18,463 nucleotides of DNA, taken from NCBI GenBank assembly GCA_041179425.1, contig JBEGTL010000099.1, forward strand, positions 1-18,463, in the 5' to 3' direction. Origin of the DNA: DASUME01 sp041179425 (GTDB lineage Bacteria > Myxococcota_A > Polyangia > Polyangiales > DASUME01). The position numbers and the translations under genes were made by a program. Positions within the stretch are counted from its first letter, which is position 1, and every line of letters begins with the position of its first letter. The notes under the pieces are model-generated. The model saw only the letters and a list, made by a program, of their open reading frames with translations. It had not been told where the DNA came from and did not search any database. Shown in pieces: positions 7,961 to 15,711 of the stretch.

Positions 7961-9028
7961 TTGCACGGATCCAATGCGGCTAGCTTCACAGGCCTCGTCG
8001 ACCTGGCCAGCAGTGACCTCGGGGGGCGTGCAGTCGCAACGAGCGACGACTTCTTTGCCGGCGTCGAGAACCTGATCCGGCCCGAGCGTGCCGTGTTCAT
8101 CCCCGACAAGTTCACCGAGCGTGGCAAGTGGATGGACGGCTGGGAGAGCCGTCGCAAGCGCACGCCCGGCTACGACTGGTGCATCCTCGAGCTGGGTGCG
8201 AGCGGCCAGGTGGTTGGGCTCGACATCGACACGGCGCACTTCAACGGCAACCATCCATCGTACGCCTCGGTCGAGGGCGTGTATGCGCCGCGCGGCACCC
8301 CGATCGCGGAGCTCGAGCAGCTGACCTGGAGCGAGATCGTACCGCAGTCGCCGCTGCGACCTGACAGTCAGAACTTGTTTGCCGCCAGCCCCGAGGTTGC
8401 GGCCGCTAGGCAGGTCAACTTCATCCGGCTCAACATCTTTCCGGACGGCGGCGTGGCGCGCCTGCGCGTGTTTGGCAAGGTCTCGCCCGAGTGGCCTGTG
8501 GGCCGGGACGACGCCGGCGGTGGAGACGCACGGGATGCCGAGACCAACGCGCGCGTGCCGCCTTCGCTGGTCGACCTGGCGGCGGTGAAGAACGGTGGCC
8601 TCGCCCTCGCCTGCTCGGACGCGCGGTTTGGTCCCATGAACAACCTGCTCTTGCCCGGCCGCGCCCACAACATGGGCGGTGGCTGGGAGACACGCCGCAG
8701 TCGTCAGCCCAACCAAGACTGGATCCTGATCCGCCTTGCAGTGCGCGGTACACCCGGCGTCGTCGAGGTCGACACCAACCACTTCTTTGGCAACTACCCC
8801 GATCGTTGCTCCATCGACGTCATCGACGCGCCCCGCGCGCGCATCACCGATCTGATTGCGAGCCCGAGCTGGGTGTCGCTGCTGCCCGAGACCAAGCTGC
8901 AGGCCAGCACGCGGCACTTCTTCGACCGCGCGCTCTCGTCGCGCAGCGTGTGCTCCCACCTGAGGCTCACCATCTTTCCCGACGGCGGTATCAGCCGGCT
9001 GCGCCTGTGGGGCTCGCGCGAACCATGA
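7961..9028 (+). CDS. alc: Allantoicase
   Basis: 355 residues. It hydrolyses allantoate to ureidoglycolate and urea (EC 3.5.3.4). The protein shows the family's internal duplication. The first half has FTGLVDLASSDLGG, ASDDFFAGVENLI, GKWMDGWESRR and DIDTAHFNGNHP. The second half repeats SLVDLAAV.NGG, CSDARFGPMNNLL, MGGGWETRRSR and EVDTNHFFGNYP. Each half ends with a IFPDGG.(A/S)RLR strand. The start is TTG at 7961, supported by GGGAG at 7947-7951 nine bases upstream and by the absence of any in-frame ATG before residue 58. It shares its reading frame with the upstream flavoprotein gene, separated from it by a single TGA and one codon, and overlaps uraD by 4 nt (ATGA). It is therefore translated as part of one operon. 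Confidence 0.95.
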   Translation: MHGSNAASFTGLVDLASSDLGGRAVATSDDFFAGVENLIRPERAVFIPDKFTERGKWMDGWESRRKRTPGYDWCILELGASGQVVGLDIDTAHFNGNHPSYASVEGVYAPRGTPIAELEQLTWSEIVPQSPLRPDSQNLFAASPEVAAARQVNFIRLNIFPDGGVARLRVFGKVSPEWPVGRDDAGGGDARDAETNARVPPSLVDLAAVKNGGLALACSDARFGPMNNLLLPGRAHNMGGGWETRRSRQPNQDWILIRLAVRGTPGVVEVDTNHFFGNYPDRCSIDVIDAPRARITDLIASPSWVSLLPETKLQASTRHFFDRALSSRSVCSHLRLTIFPDGGISRLRLWGSREP

Positions 9029-9546
9029 CTGCGGTGCCTGAACCCCACGAGGTCCTCAACGCGCTGTCGTCCGGCGACGCGGCCGCTGCGCTCGTACGCT
9101 GCTGTGGTTCCTCGCGTTGGGTCGAGTCGATGTTGGCCCGACGACCCTTCGCCTCGACAGAGACACTCCTGTGGGCCGCCGACGAGGTCTGGTTTGGGCT
9201 GCACAAGGCCGACTACCTCGAAGCCTTCTCGCACCACCCGCAGATCGGTGCCGACCTCGCCAAGCTGCGCCAAAAGTTCGCCAACACGGCAGGCTGGTCC
9301 GGCCAAGAGCAAGCTTCTGTGCACGCGGCCAGCGAAGCGACGCTCGTCGCGTTGCGCGACGGCAACGTGTTGTACCTGGCGCGCTACGGCTTCATCTTCA
9401 TCGTGTGCGCCGCCGGCAAGAGTGCCGACGAGATGCTCTCGCTCTTGCGCGCACGCCTCGACCACAGCGTCGAAGACGAGCTCGCCATCGCCGCGCGCGA
9501 GCACGCCAAGATCGCCAGGCTCCGGCTCGAGAAGTTAACCCCCTGA
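9025..9546 (+). CDS. uraD: 2-oxo-4-hydroxy-4-carboxy-5-ureidoimidazoline (OHCU) decarboxylase
   Basis: 173 residues, the usual size. It decarboxylates OHCU to (S)-allantoin, the step after urate hydroxylation and HIU hydrolysis. Conserved features are FSHHPQIG with the catalytic His at residue 71, the SxxEQ motif in WSGQEQ (Ser92, Glu95, Gln96), and FIFIVCAAGKSADEML, where the family has a glycine-rich FxxxxxGK stretch. It ends with a helical ELAIAAREHAKIARLRLEKL tail typical of the family. The ATG at 9025 overlaps the allantoicase stop (ATGA), indicating coupling. A longer open frame back to 8491 is a shadow of alc. Its presence strongly supports urate as the operon's substrate. No transthyretin-like HIU hydrolase is fused to it or adjacent. 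Confidence 0.95.
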   Translation: MTAVPEPHEVLNALSSGDAAAALVRCCGSSRWVESMLARRPFASTETLLWAADEVWFGLHKADYLEAFSHHPQIGADLAKLRQKFANTAGWSGQEQASVHAASEATLVALRDGNVLYLARYGFIFIVCAAGKSADEMLSLLRARLDHSVEDELAIAAREHAKIARLRLEKLTP

Positions 9547-9556
9547 GAGCGAGACG

Positions 9557-11017
9557 ATGAGCAGCCACACTTTTTCGACAGCCAGCTCGACAGCCAGCAT
9601 CGTGGACGAAGCAGCAGCAGAGCTGGCCGCGCTCGGCGAAGCCAACCGCGCCTTCATGCGCATCTACCCGGGGGATCGTGCGGCCCGTCAGCCCGTGCAC
9701 ACCGTCTACGGCGGGGCGCAGCTGTACCGCTTCGACACCACCAAGCGCCTCGGTGAGCTCGCGCTGCGCTCGCTCGCGACCTACGGCCGAGATCCCTTCG
9801 AGCTCGCCGTGGGCGTGGGCATCGTGCCGGGGGCGGCGCTCGCGGGTCTCGACGTCGCCCACGTGCGCGCCGACCTCGCGCGCGATGCCAGCAAGGTGCG
9901 CCGCGAGCAGCCCGCTGCGTGGCTCGCGGTCACGGTCTACGATCGGGTGCTGGCCAAGCTCCAGAGCGAGCCGGTCGAGGACTTCCGCATCGACTTCGAA
10001 GACGGCTTTGGTGCGCGCTCCGACGAAGAAGAAGACGCCACCGCGATCGCCGCGGCACATCAGGTCGTGCGGGGCATGACCGAGGGCACGCTCCCGCCCT
10101 TCCTCGGCATTCGTATCAAGTCTTTTGGCGAAGAATGGAAGCTGCGTGGTGCACGCACGCTCGAGCTGTTCGTCGACACGGTGCTGCGCGAGACCGGGGG
10201 CAAGCTCCCCGACAACTTCGTCGTCACGTTGCCCAAGGTCACCGTCGCCGAGCAGCCACGCACGTTGGTCAAGCTGCTCGAGATCCTCGAGCGCAGACAC
10301 GGTCTACCGCACGGCAGTCTGCAGCTGGAGATCATGATCGAGGTCACCCAGGCGTTGCTCGGCGTCGACGGTCGCTCGCCGCTGCCGGGCTTCCTCGAGG
10401 CCTGTGCCGGTCGCTGTACCGGCGCGCACCTCGGCACCTACGACTTCACCGCGTCGTGCAGCATCACCGCGGCCTACCAGACCATGGACCACCCCATGTG
10501 CGATCTGGCCAAGGGCATGATGACGCTCGCCTACGCGGGCACCGGCATCTTCCTCTCCGACGGCGCCACCAACGTCATGCCCGTGGGTCCCCACAAAGAA
10601 GGACAGCTGACCCCGGCGCAGGCAGACCAAAACCGCGCCGCCGTGCACAGTGCCTGGCAGCTCGCGTCTCGCCACACGCGGCACTCCTTGATCGGAGGCT
10701 TTTATCAGGGCTGGGATCTCCATCCCGCGCAGCTGCCCGTACGCTACGCGACGTGTTACGCGTTCTTCCTCGAGGGCTTTGCGCAGGCTGCAGAGCGCCT
10801 GTCCAACTTCGTCGAGAAGAGCGCGCAGGCGACGCTCGTGGGCGACGTGTTCGACGACGCGGCCACGGGCCAAGGTCTGCTCAACTACTTCTTGCGGGCG
10901 CTCAACTGCGGCGCCATCACGCTCGACGACGTCGCACTCACGGACCTGACACCCGAAGAGTTTGGGCTGCGCTCGTTTGCGAAGATCTTGGCCGCACGGC
11001 GTACACGTCTGGGCTGA
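9557..11017 (+). CDS. CitE/HpcH-like TIM-barrel lyase or synthase (DUF6986-type)
   Basis: 486 residues, longer than classical CitE (~300). The C-C lyase/synthase superfamily signatures are visible: RIDFEDGFG (144-152), equivalent to the CitE acidic metal-binding motif, and LQLEIMIE, the second metal-ligand strand. Conserved blocks HLGTYDFTASCSI and GATNVMPVG follow. It starts 10 nt after uraD and closes the operon. Enzymes of this superfamily cleave or form acyl-CoA/oxo-acid bonds with Mg2+, and some CitE-like proteins act as malate synthases. Because allantoate breakdown ends in glyoxylate, a glyoxylate-condensing role is an attractive inference but unproven. I recall this family (DUF6986) beside allantoin genes in other bacteria. 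No signal peptide is visible. Confidence 0.72.
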   Translation: MSSHTFSTASSTASIVDEAAAELAALGEANRAFMRIYPGDRAARQPVHTVYGGAQLYRFDTTKRLGELALRSLATYGRDPFELAVGVGIVPGAALAGLDVAHVRADLARDASKVRREQPAAWLAVTVYDRVLAKLQSEPVEDFRIDFEDGFGARSDEEEDATAIAAAHQVVRGMTEGTLPPFLGIRIKSFGEEWKLRGARTLELFVDTVLRETGGKLPDNFVVTLPKVTVAEQPRTLVKLLEILERRHGLPHGSLQLEIMIEVTQALLGVDGRSPLPGFLEACAGRCTGAHLGTYDFTASCSITAAYQTMDHPMCDLAKGMMTLAYAGTGIFLSDGATNVMPVGPHKEGQLTPAQADQNRAAVHSAWQLASRHTRHSLIGGFYQGWDLHPAQLPVRYATCYAFFLEGFAQAAERLSNFVEKSAQATLVGDVFDDAATGQGLLNYFLRALNCGAITLDDVALTDLTPEEFGLRSFAKILAARRTRLG

Positions 11018-11045
11018 GCGGAGAGTCAGAAGTCCTGACGCTTCA

Positions 11046-11913
11046 TCACTGTGACTTCAACGCAGTGGACTGACGCACAGGAGCGCCCTCCCCCTCTGCC
11101 GCGTACGGGTTGAACTGGTTCGTGTAGACGTCGCTCGGCTTGAGCTGCCCGGGCACCAGCTGCCCCTCGCGCACCAGCCAGTCGATCCAGCGCTGAAACT
11201 GCGCGTCTGTGAGCAGACCGCCGCGCGTCTCCGAGCTCACCGCGCGAAAGTAGCGCACGAGCGATGCGTCTTCGGCGCGCCCGCGCTTGTGGATGATGCT
11301 CTCCATACGCGCGACCACCTGGTCACGCGGCGTGGCGCGCGTCCACTCGATGGCTCGCGCCGTGGCCGCGACGAACTTCTCCACCGTCTTGGGGTGGGTG
11401 CGCGACAGGCGCTCCGAGATGACGTAGCTGGCCGAGGTCATGGCCCCGAACAGTTCGTAGTCCGAGAACACCAGCCGCACGCCGCCGCGCTCCAAGGCCT
11501 TGTCGCGATGGATGCCGCCGAGCACCGCGACGTCGACCTGCCCTGCGCGCAAGGCTTGCTCGGTGTTGACGGGCGGCAGCGCCACCAGCGCGACCCGGTC
11601 GACCTCACTCTTGCTCAGCCCCGCGCGTCGCAGGTACTCGCGCAAGACGAACTCGTGGTGGGCGCCGAGCGTGTTCATCGCGAGTGGCAAACTGTTGCAG
11701 CCGCTCGGGGCTGAGGTTCTGCCGCCGAAACACGAGCACCTTGCGCTCGAGCAGCGCGGCGCGCAGCGACTTGACGGTCGGCGCGTCGAGGGGCTGCTGG
11801 AGCGGGAGCTCGACCTCGCCGGCCAGCGTCGGCTCGAGCGGCCGCACGCGAAGCGCGGCCGGTTGTACGTCGCTCTTGGCTGCCTTTTGTGTAGCTGTGG
11901 CTTGCAGTGTCAT
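11046..11913 (-). pseudogene. TauD-like dioxygenase N-terminus fused out of frame to ABC-type substrate-binding protein C-terminus
   Basis: From ATG at 11913, preceded by a good ribosome site (AAGAGGTGAG), about 76 residues match the start of a TauD/TfdA dioxygenase (VRPLEPTLAG, LRAALLERKVLVFRRQ, LSPERLQQFA). Near 11680-11697 the homology stops and a different frame takes over. That frame, open from 11690 to the stop at 11046, encodes the C-terminal ~210 residues of an NMT1/SsuA/TauA-like solute-binding protein (HHEFVLREYLRRAGL, LVALPPVNTEQALRAGQVDVAVLGG, PKTVEKFVAATARAIEW). The dioxygenase iron ligands and the binding-protein signal peptide are both missing. One deletion that removed the 3' part of a dioxygenase gene and the 5' part of a neighbouring transporter gene explains this. 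The intact state was probably an organosulfonate uptake and desulfonation cluster. An assembly join is an alternative. Confidence 0.8.
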
Positions 11914-12012
11914 GGACTCACCTCTTCGCTCGCGTTGTCGTCTCCCGACCGCTTCCACGCTGTCTAGCATTGCGCCCTTGCGTCTTCCATGCGAGACGTC
12001 AGGTTGTGTGCG

Positions 12013-12032
12013 CGTCATGGCTTGACATGACG
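12013..12032. promoter_or_regulatory. Palindromic operator candidate upstream of the peroxiredoxin gene
   Basis: CGTCATG at 12013-12019 and CATGACG at 12026-12032 are perfect 7-bp inverted repeats around a 6-bp spacer (GCTTGA). The site ends 24 bases before the peroxiredoxin ATG, in the 142-bp gap (11914-12055) from which the TauD-like remnant is transcribed the other way. Size, symmetry and position fit the binding site of a dimeric regulator, for example one sensing peroxide. The regulator is unknown. Confidence 0.45.
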
Positions 12033-12055
12033 ACGAACCGAAGAGGACGCAGCTC

Positions 12056-12700
<645 letters not shown>

Positions 12701-12754
12701 GCGTCAGCCCTCTCACTAGCCAACGACCTACGGGCCGAGCCCGGAGTGGACCCC

Positions 12755-14636
12755 ATGACAGAGCCGACCTCTCTCGACGCAGCGCTCGAAGCGGACACCG
12801 CAGCAACCCCCTCGTCTGCACCCTCTACCGCGCTCGGCGCGAGCGCAGGGGCACAGCAACGCGAGCTCACGCGGCGCACCTTCCTCGGTGCCACGGGGGG
12901 GCGCGGTGGTCGGTGCGGCTGCGGGTGCAGCCAGTGCCTACGCGGTCGCCCGCGAGCCCCGCGCGGCAGCCCCAGAGGCGAGTGCAACGGGCCCGGCGAG
13001 CGTCGCGCCGCCTGCGCTCGCCGAGACCAAGACCGCCGAGCCTGCGACGCTCTACAAAGACCTGGTGCTGCGCAGCGAGAAGCTGCGCGTCGAGCGAGCA
13101 CACGCCAACGCCGCGGCGCCCGTGCCTGCGCATCCCAACAACGGCGATGAGGCGCTGTATCCGACCAAGCTGGGCAGCGACACACGCGGACTTCCGCACA
13201 ACGACCGGGGCGAGGTCGACGGTGCCGCGTGGCTCTCGCTGCAGCGCGCGCTCGACAGCCAAGACCCAGCAGACTTCGAGCGCGTTGCACTCGGTGGCAC
13301 GCGCAAGCTGCAGCAGCCCCTCGGCACGCTGGCCGTGAGTCTGTCGGGACTCTCGGCGAGCCAGTTCGCCATTCCTCCGGCGCCCGCCGTGGCCTCCGCC
13401 GAGCGCGCGGCCGAGGCGGTCGAGTCGTACTGGAAGGCGCTGCTGCGCGACGTGCCGTTTCACGAGTATCGCAGCGACACAAAAAACGAGCTGGTTCTGG
13501 CCGCCTCCGCCGAGCTCAGCAAACTTGCCGGCTATACGGGCCCTCGCGACGCGAGCGGCAAGGTCACGCCCGAGGTGTTGTTTCGCGGCACCGCCCGCTA
13601 CATCGATGCAGCGGACAAGACCGGGCGCACCGCGCGCAGCGTCGTGCCTCCCGGGGTCGACGTGGGGCCTCACATCTCGCAGTTCATCCTGCGCGATATC
13701 CCGTACGGCGCGCAGACGATCCCGGGCTTGATCAAGGCGCAGGCCCCAGGCAGCACCAACGACTTCTTACTGAACTACGAAGAGTGGCTCGCCAACCAGG
13801 ACGGCAAACCGCACAAGGGCAAGCTCACGTTCTCGAGCACGCCGCGTCGCGTAGTGAGTGGACGCGACCTCGCGGAGTACGCGCACGGCGGCAGTCCCGG
13901 CTTCTGGGGCGCCTCGCAGCTGGTCGGTACGGCGGTAGCGGGCGGCGGGCTCGGCGTTCCGTTCAATCAGACCAACCCGTACTTGAAGCTGCACACCACC
14001 AACCACGGCGTGGCGAGCTTTGGTTTGGCGCACATCCAGTTGTCCATCCCGCTCGCAGCGTCGCGTGAGATCCGCGCCAACTACTGGCAGAAGTGGTTCG
14101 TGCAACGCACGCTCCGTCCTGAGGCCTACGGCGGGCTTGTGCACCTGCACCTCAGCAAGCGGGTCAGTCACCCCGTGCACGAAGACATCCTGCGCTCCGA
14201 CGCGCTCGCACGCAGCTTCAAGCTGCACGGCAGCTACTTGCTCCCGAGCGCCTATCCCGAGGGCGCGCCCAACCACAGCTCCTATCCGGGAGGCGCCTCG
14301 GCCTCCGCGGCCGTGAGCGCGACCATCCTCAAGGCGTTCTACGACGAGACCTTCGTGATCCCCGATCCGGTAGAGCCCGACCCCAAGGACCCGAGCCGTC
14401 TCATCCCCTACCAAGGTCCGCCGCTCACCATCGGCGGCGAGCTCAACAAGCTCGCTACCAACGTCGGCCAGGGCCGCAACTGGGCAGGCATCCACTTTCG
14501 CTCCGATGCGGCGGCGTCGCTCCCGCACTCCGAAGACGTGGCCATCGCCCTGCTGCGCGATGAGCGAGACAGCTTTCGCGAGCCGTTCGACGGCTTCGAG
14601 TTCACGCGCTTCGATGGCACCAAGGTGCGCATCTAA
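12755..14636 (+). CDS. Vanadium-dependent haloperoxidase/PAP2-family protein with Tat signal; frameshift in a G7 tract
   Basis: The ATG at 12755 has GGAG at 12743-12746 as ribosome site. The first frame encodes a twin-arginine signal (LTRRTFLGATGG). At 12895-12901 a run of seven G shifts the frame. With six G it reads on as ATGGAVVGAAAGAASAYAV and joins the long frame that ends at 14636, giving 626 residues; translation from GTG 12888 gives 582 but loses the RR motif. Vanadate/phosphate ligands are present: Lys402 and Arg-Pro in KWFVQRTLRPE, Arg530 and His536 in GRNWAGIHFRSD (582-residue numbering). The usual HPSYPSGH motif reads HSSYPGGA (463-470), so the second, catalytic His is Ala. Export to the periplasm is predicted. 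Halide oxidation is doubtful; phosphatase or another role is possible. The extra G may be a sequencing error. Confidence 0.82.
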
Positions 14637-14811
14637 CCTCGTTGGAGACGTCATGCCCCGGCTTCGAACACGGCTCCTTACGTCATGGGACTGAGACACG
14701 TGCCGTCCGTTCTCACAGCAACGAGGTTCTGTACCTGTGCGGATGGGTCGCGCTCGGCGCCTCCATCCGCGCGGTAGACGGCAACGTCGTTACTTGCGAA
14801 AGGCCCGCACA
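14635..14811. promoter_or_regulatory. Leader region of the TauD-family gene with inverted and direct repeats
   Basis: The 175-bp gap before the dioxygenase gene contains no supportable ORF. AACCTCGTTG (14635-14644, starting in the upstream stop codon) is the exact reverse complement of CAACGAGGTT (14719-14728). Between them ACGTCATG occurs twice (14648-14655 and 14680-14687), 32 bp apart, about three helical turns. CGTCATG is also the half-site of the palindrome at 12013-12032. A shared regulator for the two sites is possible but the motif is short and also occurs in coding sequence (near 10570). Confidence 0.3.
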
Positions 14812-15711
14812 ATGTCCATCTCTCCCGTCTCGTCGTCGTATGCGCCCACCGTCAGTGGCGCACTGCAGTTCAAGCCGTTTCGGCCGCGCATCGGCGCACT
14901 GGTCTCGGGCGTCGACCTGAGTCAGCCGCTCGACGGACCCACGCGCGCCAAGCTCACGTCGGGGCTGCTCCAGCACGGCGTGCTGTTCTTCCGCGACCAG
15001 ACCTTTGGTCCAGAACGCTTCCTCGAGGTCGCCAAGCGGTTTGGCGAGCCCTACAAGCAGAACTTGTACAACCACGGCCACGAGAGCGTCCCGCAGATCG
15101 AGGTGCTCGAGAACAGCCCCGAGCGTCAGCAAAAGGCCGACATCTGGCACGCCGACGTCACCTGGCAGCCCAACCCTCCCAAGGCGACTGCGCTCTACGC
15201 GCAGGTGTTGCCGAGCGAAGGAGGCGACACCGTCTGGTCGAGCACGGCCAGCGCGTACGACCTGCTCGACCCCAAGCTCGCCGCCTACCTGGAGACGTTG
15301 ACCGCGGTCAACACGCTCGAGGTCACGCGTCTGCCTGAGTATCTGGTGGGCGACTACGGCGGACGCTATCCCAAAGAAGGTGGCACCGAGCGCCTCGCGG
15401 CGGCGCGAGCCGACCATCCCCCCGTCGAGGTCCCGGTGATCGCCGTCCACGCGGAGACGGGCCGCAAGGTCATCAACGTCAACGAAGGGCACACCAGCCA
15501 CATCAAGAACGTGAGTAAGGTAGCCAGCAACAGCTTGCTGACGCTGCTGTTCGACCTGGTCAAGACGCCCGAGCTGCACGCTCGTTTTCACTGGAAGCCG
15601 GGCTCGCTGGCCATCTGGGACAACCGTCAGGTGCAGCACTACGGCGTCAACGACTACGGCGCCGAGCTGCGCCGCTTCCACCGGCTCACCATTCGCGAAG
15701 CCGTGTCCTGA
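14812..15711 (+). CDS. TauD/TfdA family Fe(II)/2-oxoglutarate-dependent dioxygenase
   Basis: 299 residues, full length for the family (E. coli TauD is ~283). Iron ligands are visible: His113 and Asp115 in WHADVTW, and His276 in DNRQVQHYGVNDY. The 2-oxoglutarate-binding Arg is Arg291 in RRFHRLTI. The N-terminal block PFRPRIGALVSGVDLSQPL is also family-typical. Such enzymes hydroxylate and cleave taurine, other sulfonates, sulfate esters or 2,4-D type ethers; the substrate cannot be read from sequence. The ATG at 14812 has GAAAGG ending at 14803. It is paralogous to the TauD-like remnant at 11694-11913, suggesting the region once carried an organosulfur-use cluster. Its 3' end overlaps the truncated kinase on the other strand by 26 bp. 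Confidence 0.92.
   Translation: MSISPVSSSYAPTVSGALQFKPFRPRIGALVSGVDLSQPLDGPTRAKLTSGLLQHGVLFFRDQTFGPERFLEVAKRFGEPYKQNLYNHGHESVPQIEVLENSPERQQKADIWHADVTWQPNPPKATALYAQVLPSEGGDTVWSSTASAYDLLDPKLAAYLETLTAVNTLEVTRLPEYLVGDYGGRYPKEGGTERLAAARADHPPVEVPVIAVHAETGRKVINVNEGHTSHIKNVSKVASNSLLTLLFDLVKTPELHARFHWKPGSLAIWDNRQVQHYGVNDYGAELRRFHRLTIREAVS

Noticed and set aside
11025..11039. GTCAG/CTGAC hairpin after the CitE-like gene as a terminator
   Set aside because: Only 5-bp arms and no T-run; too weak to call.
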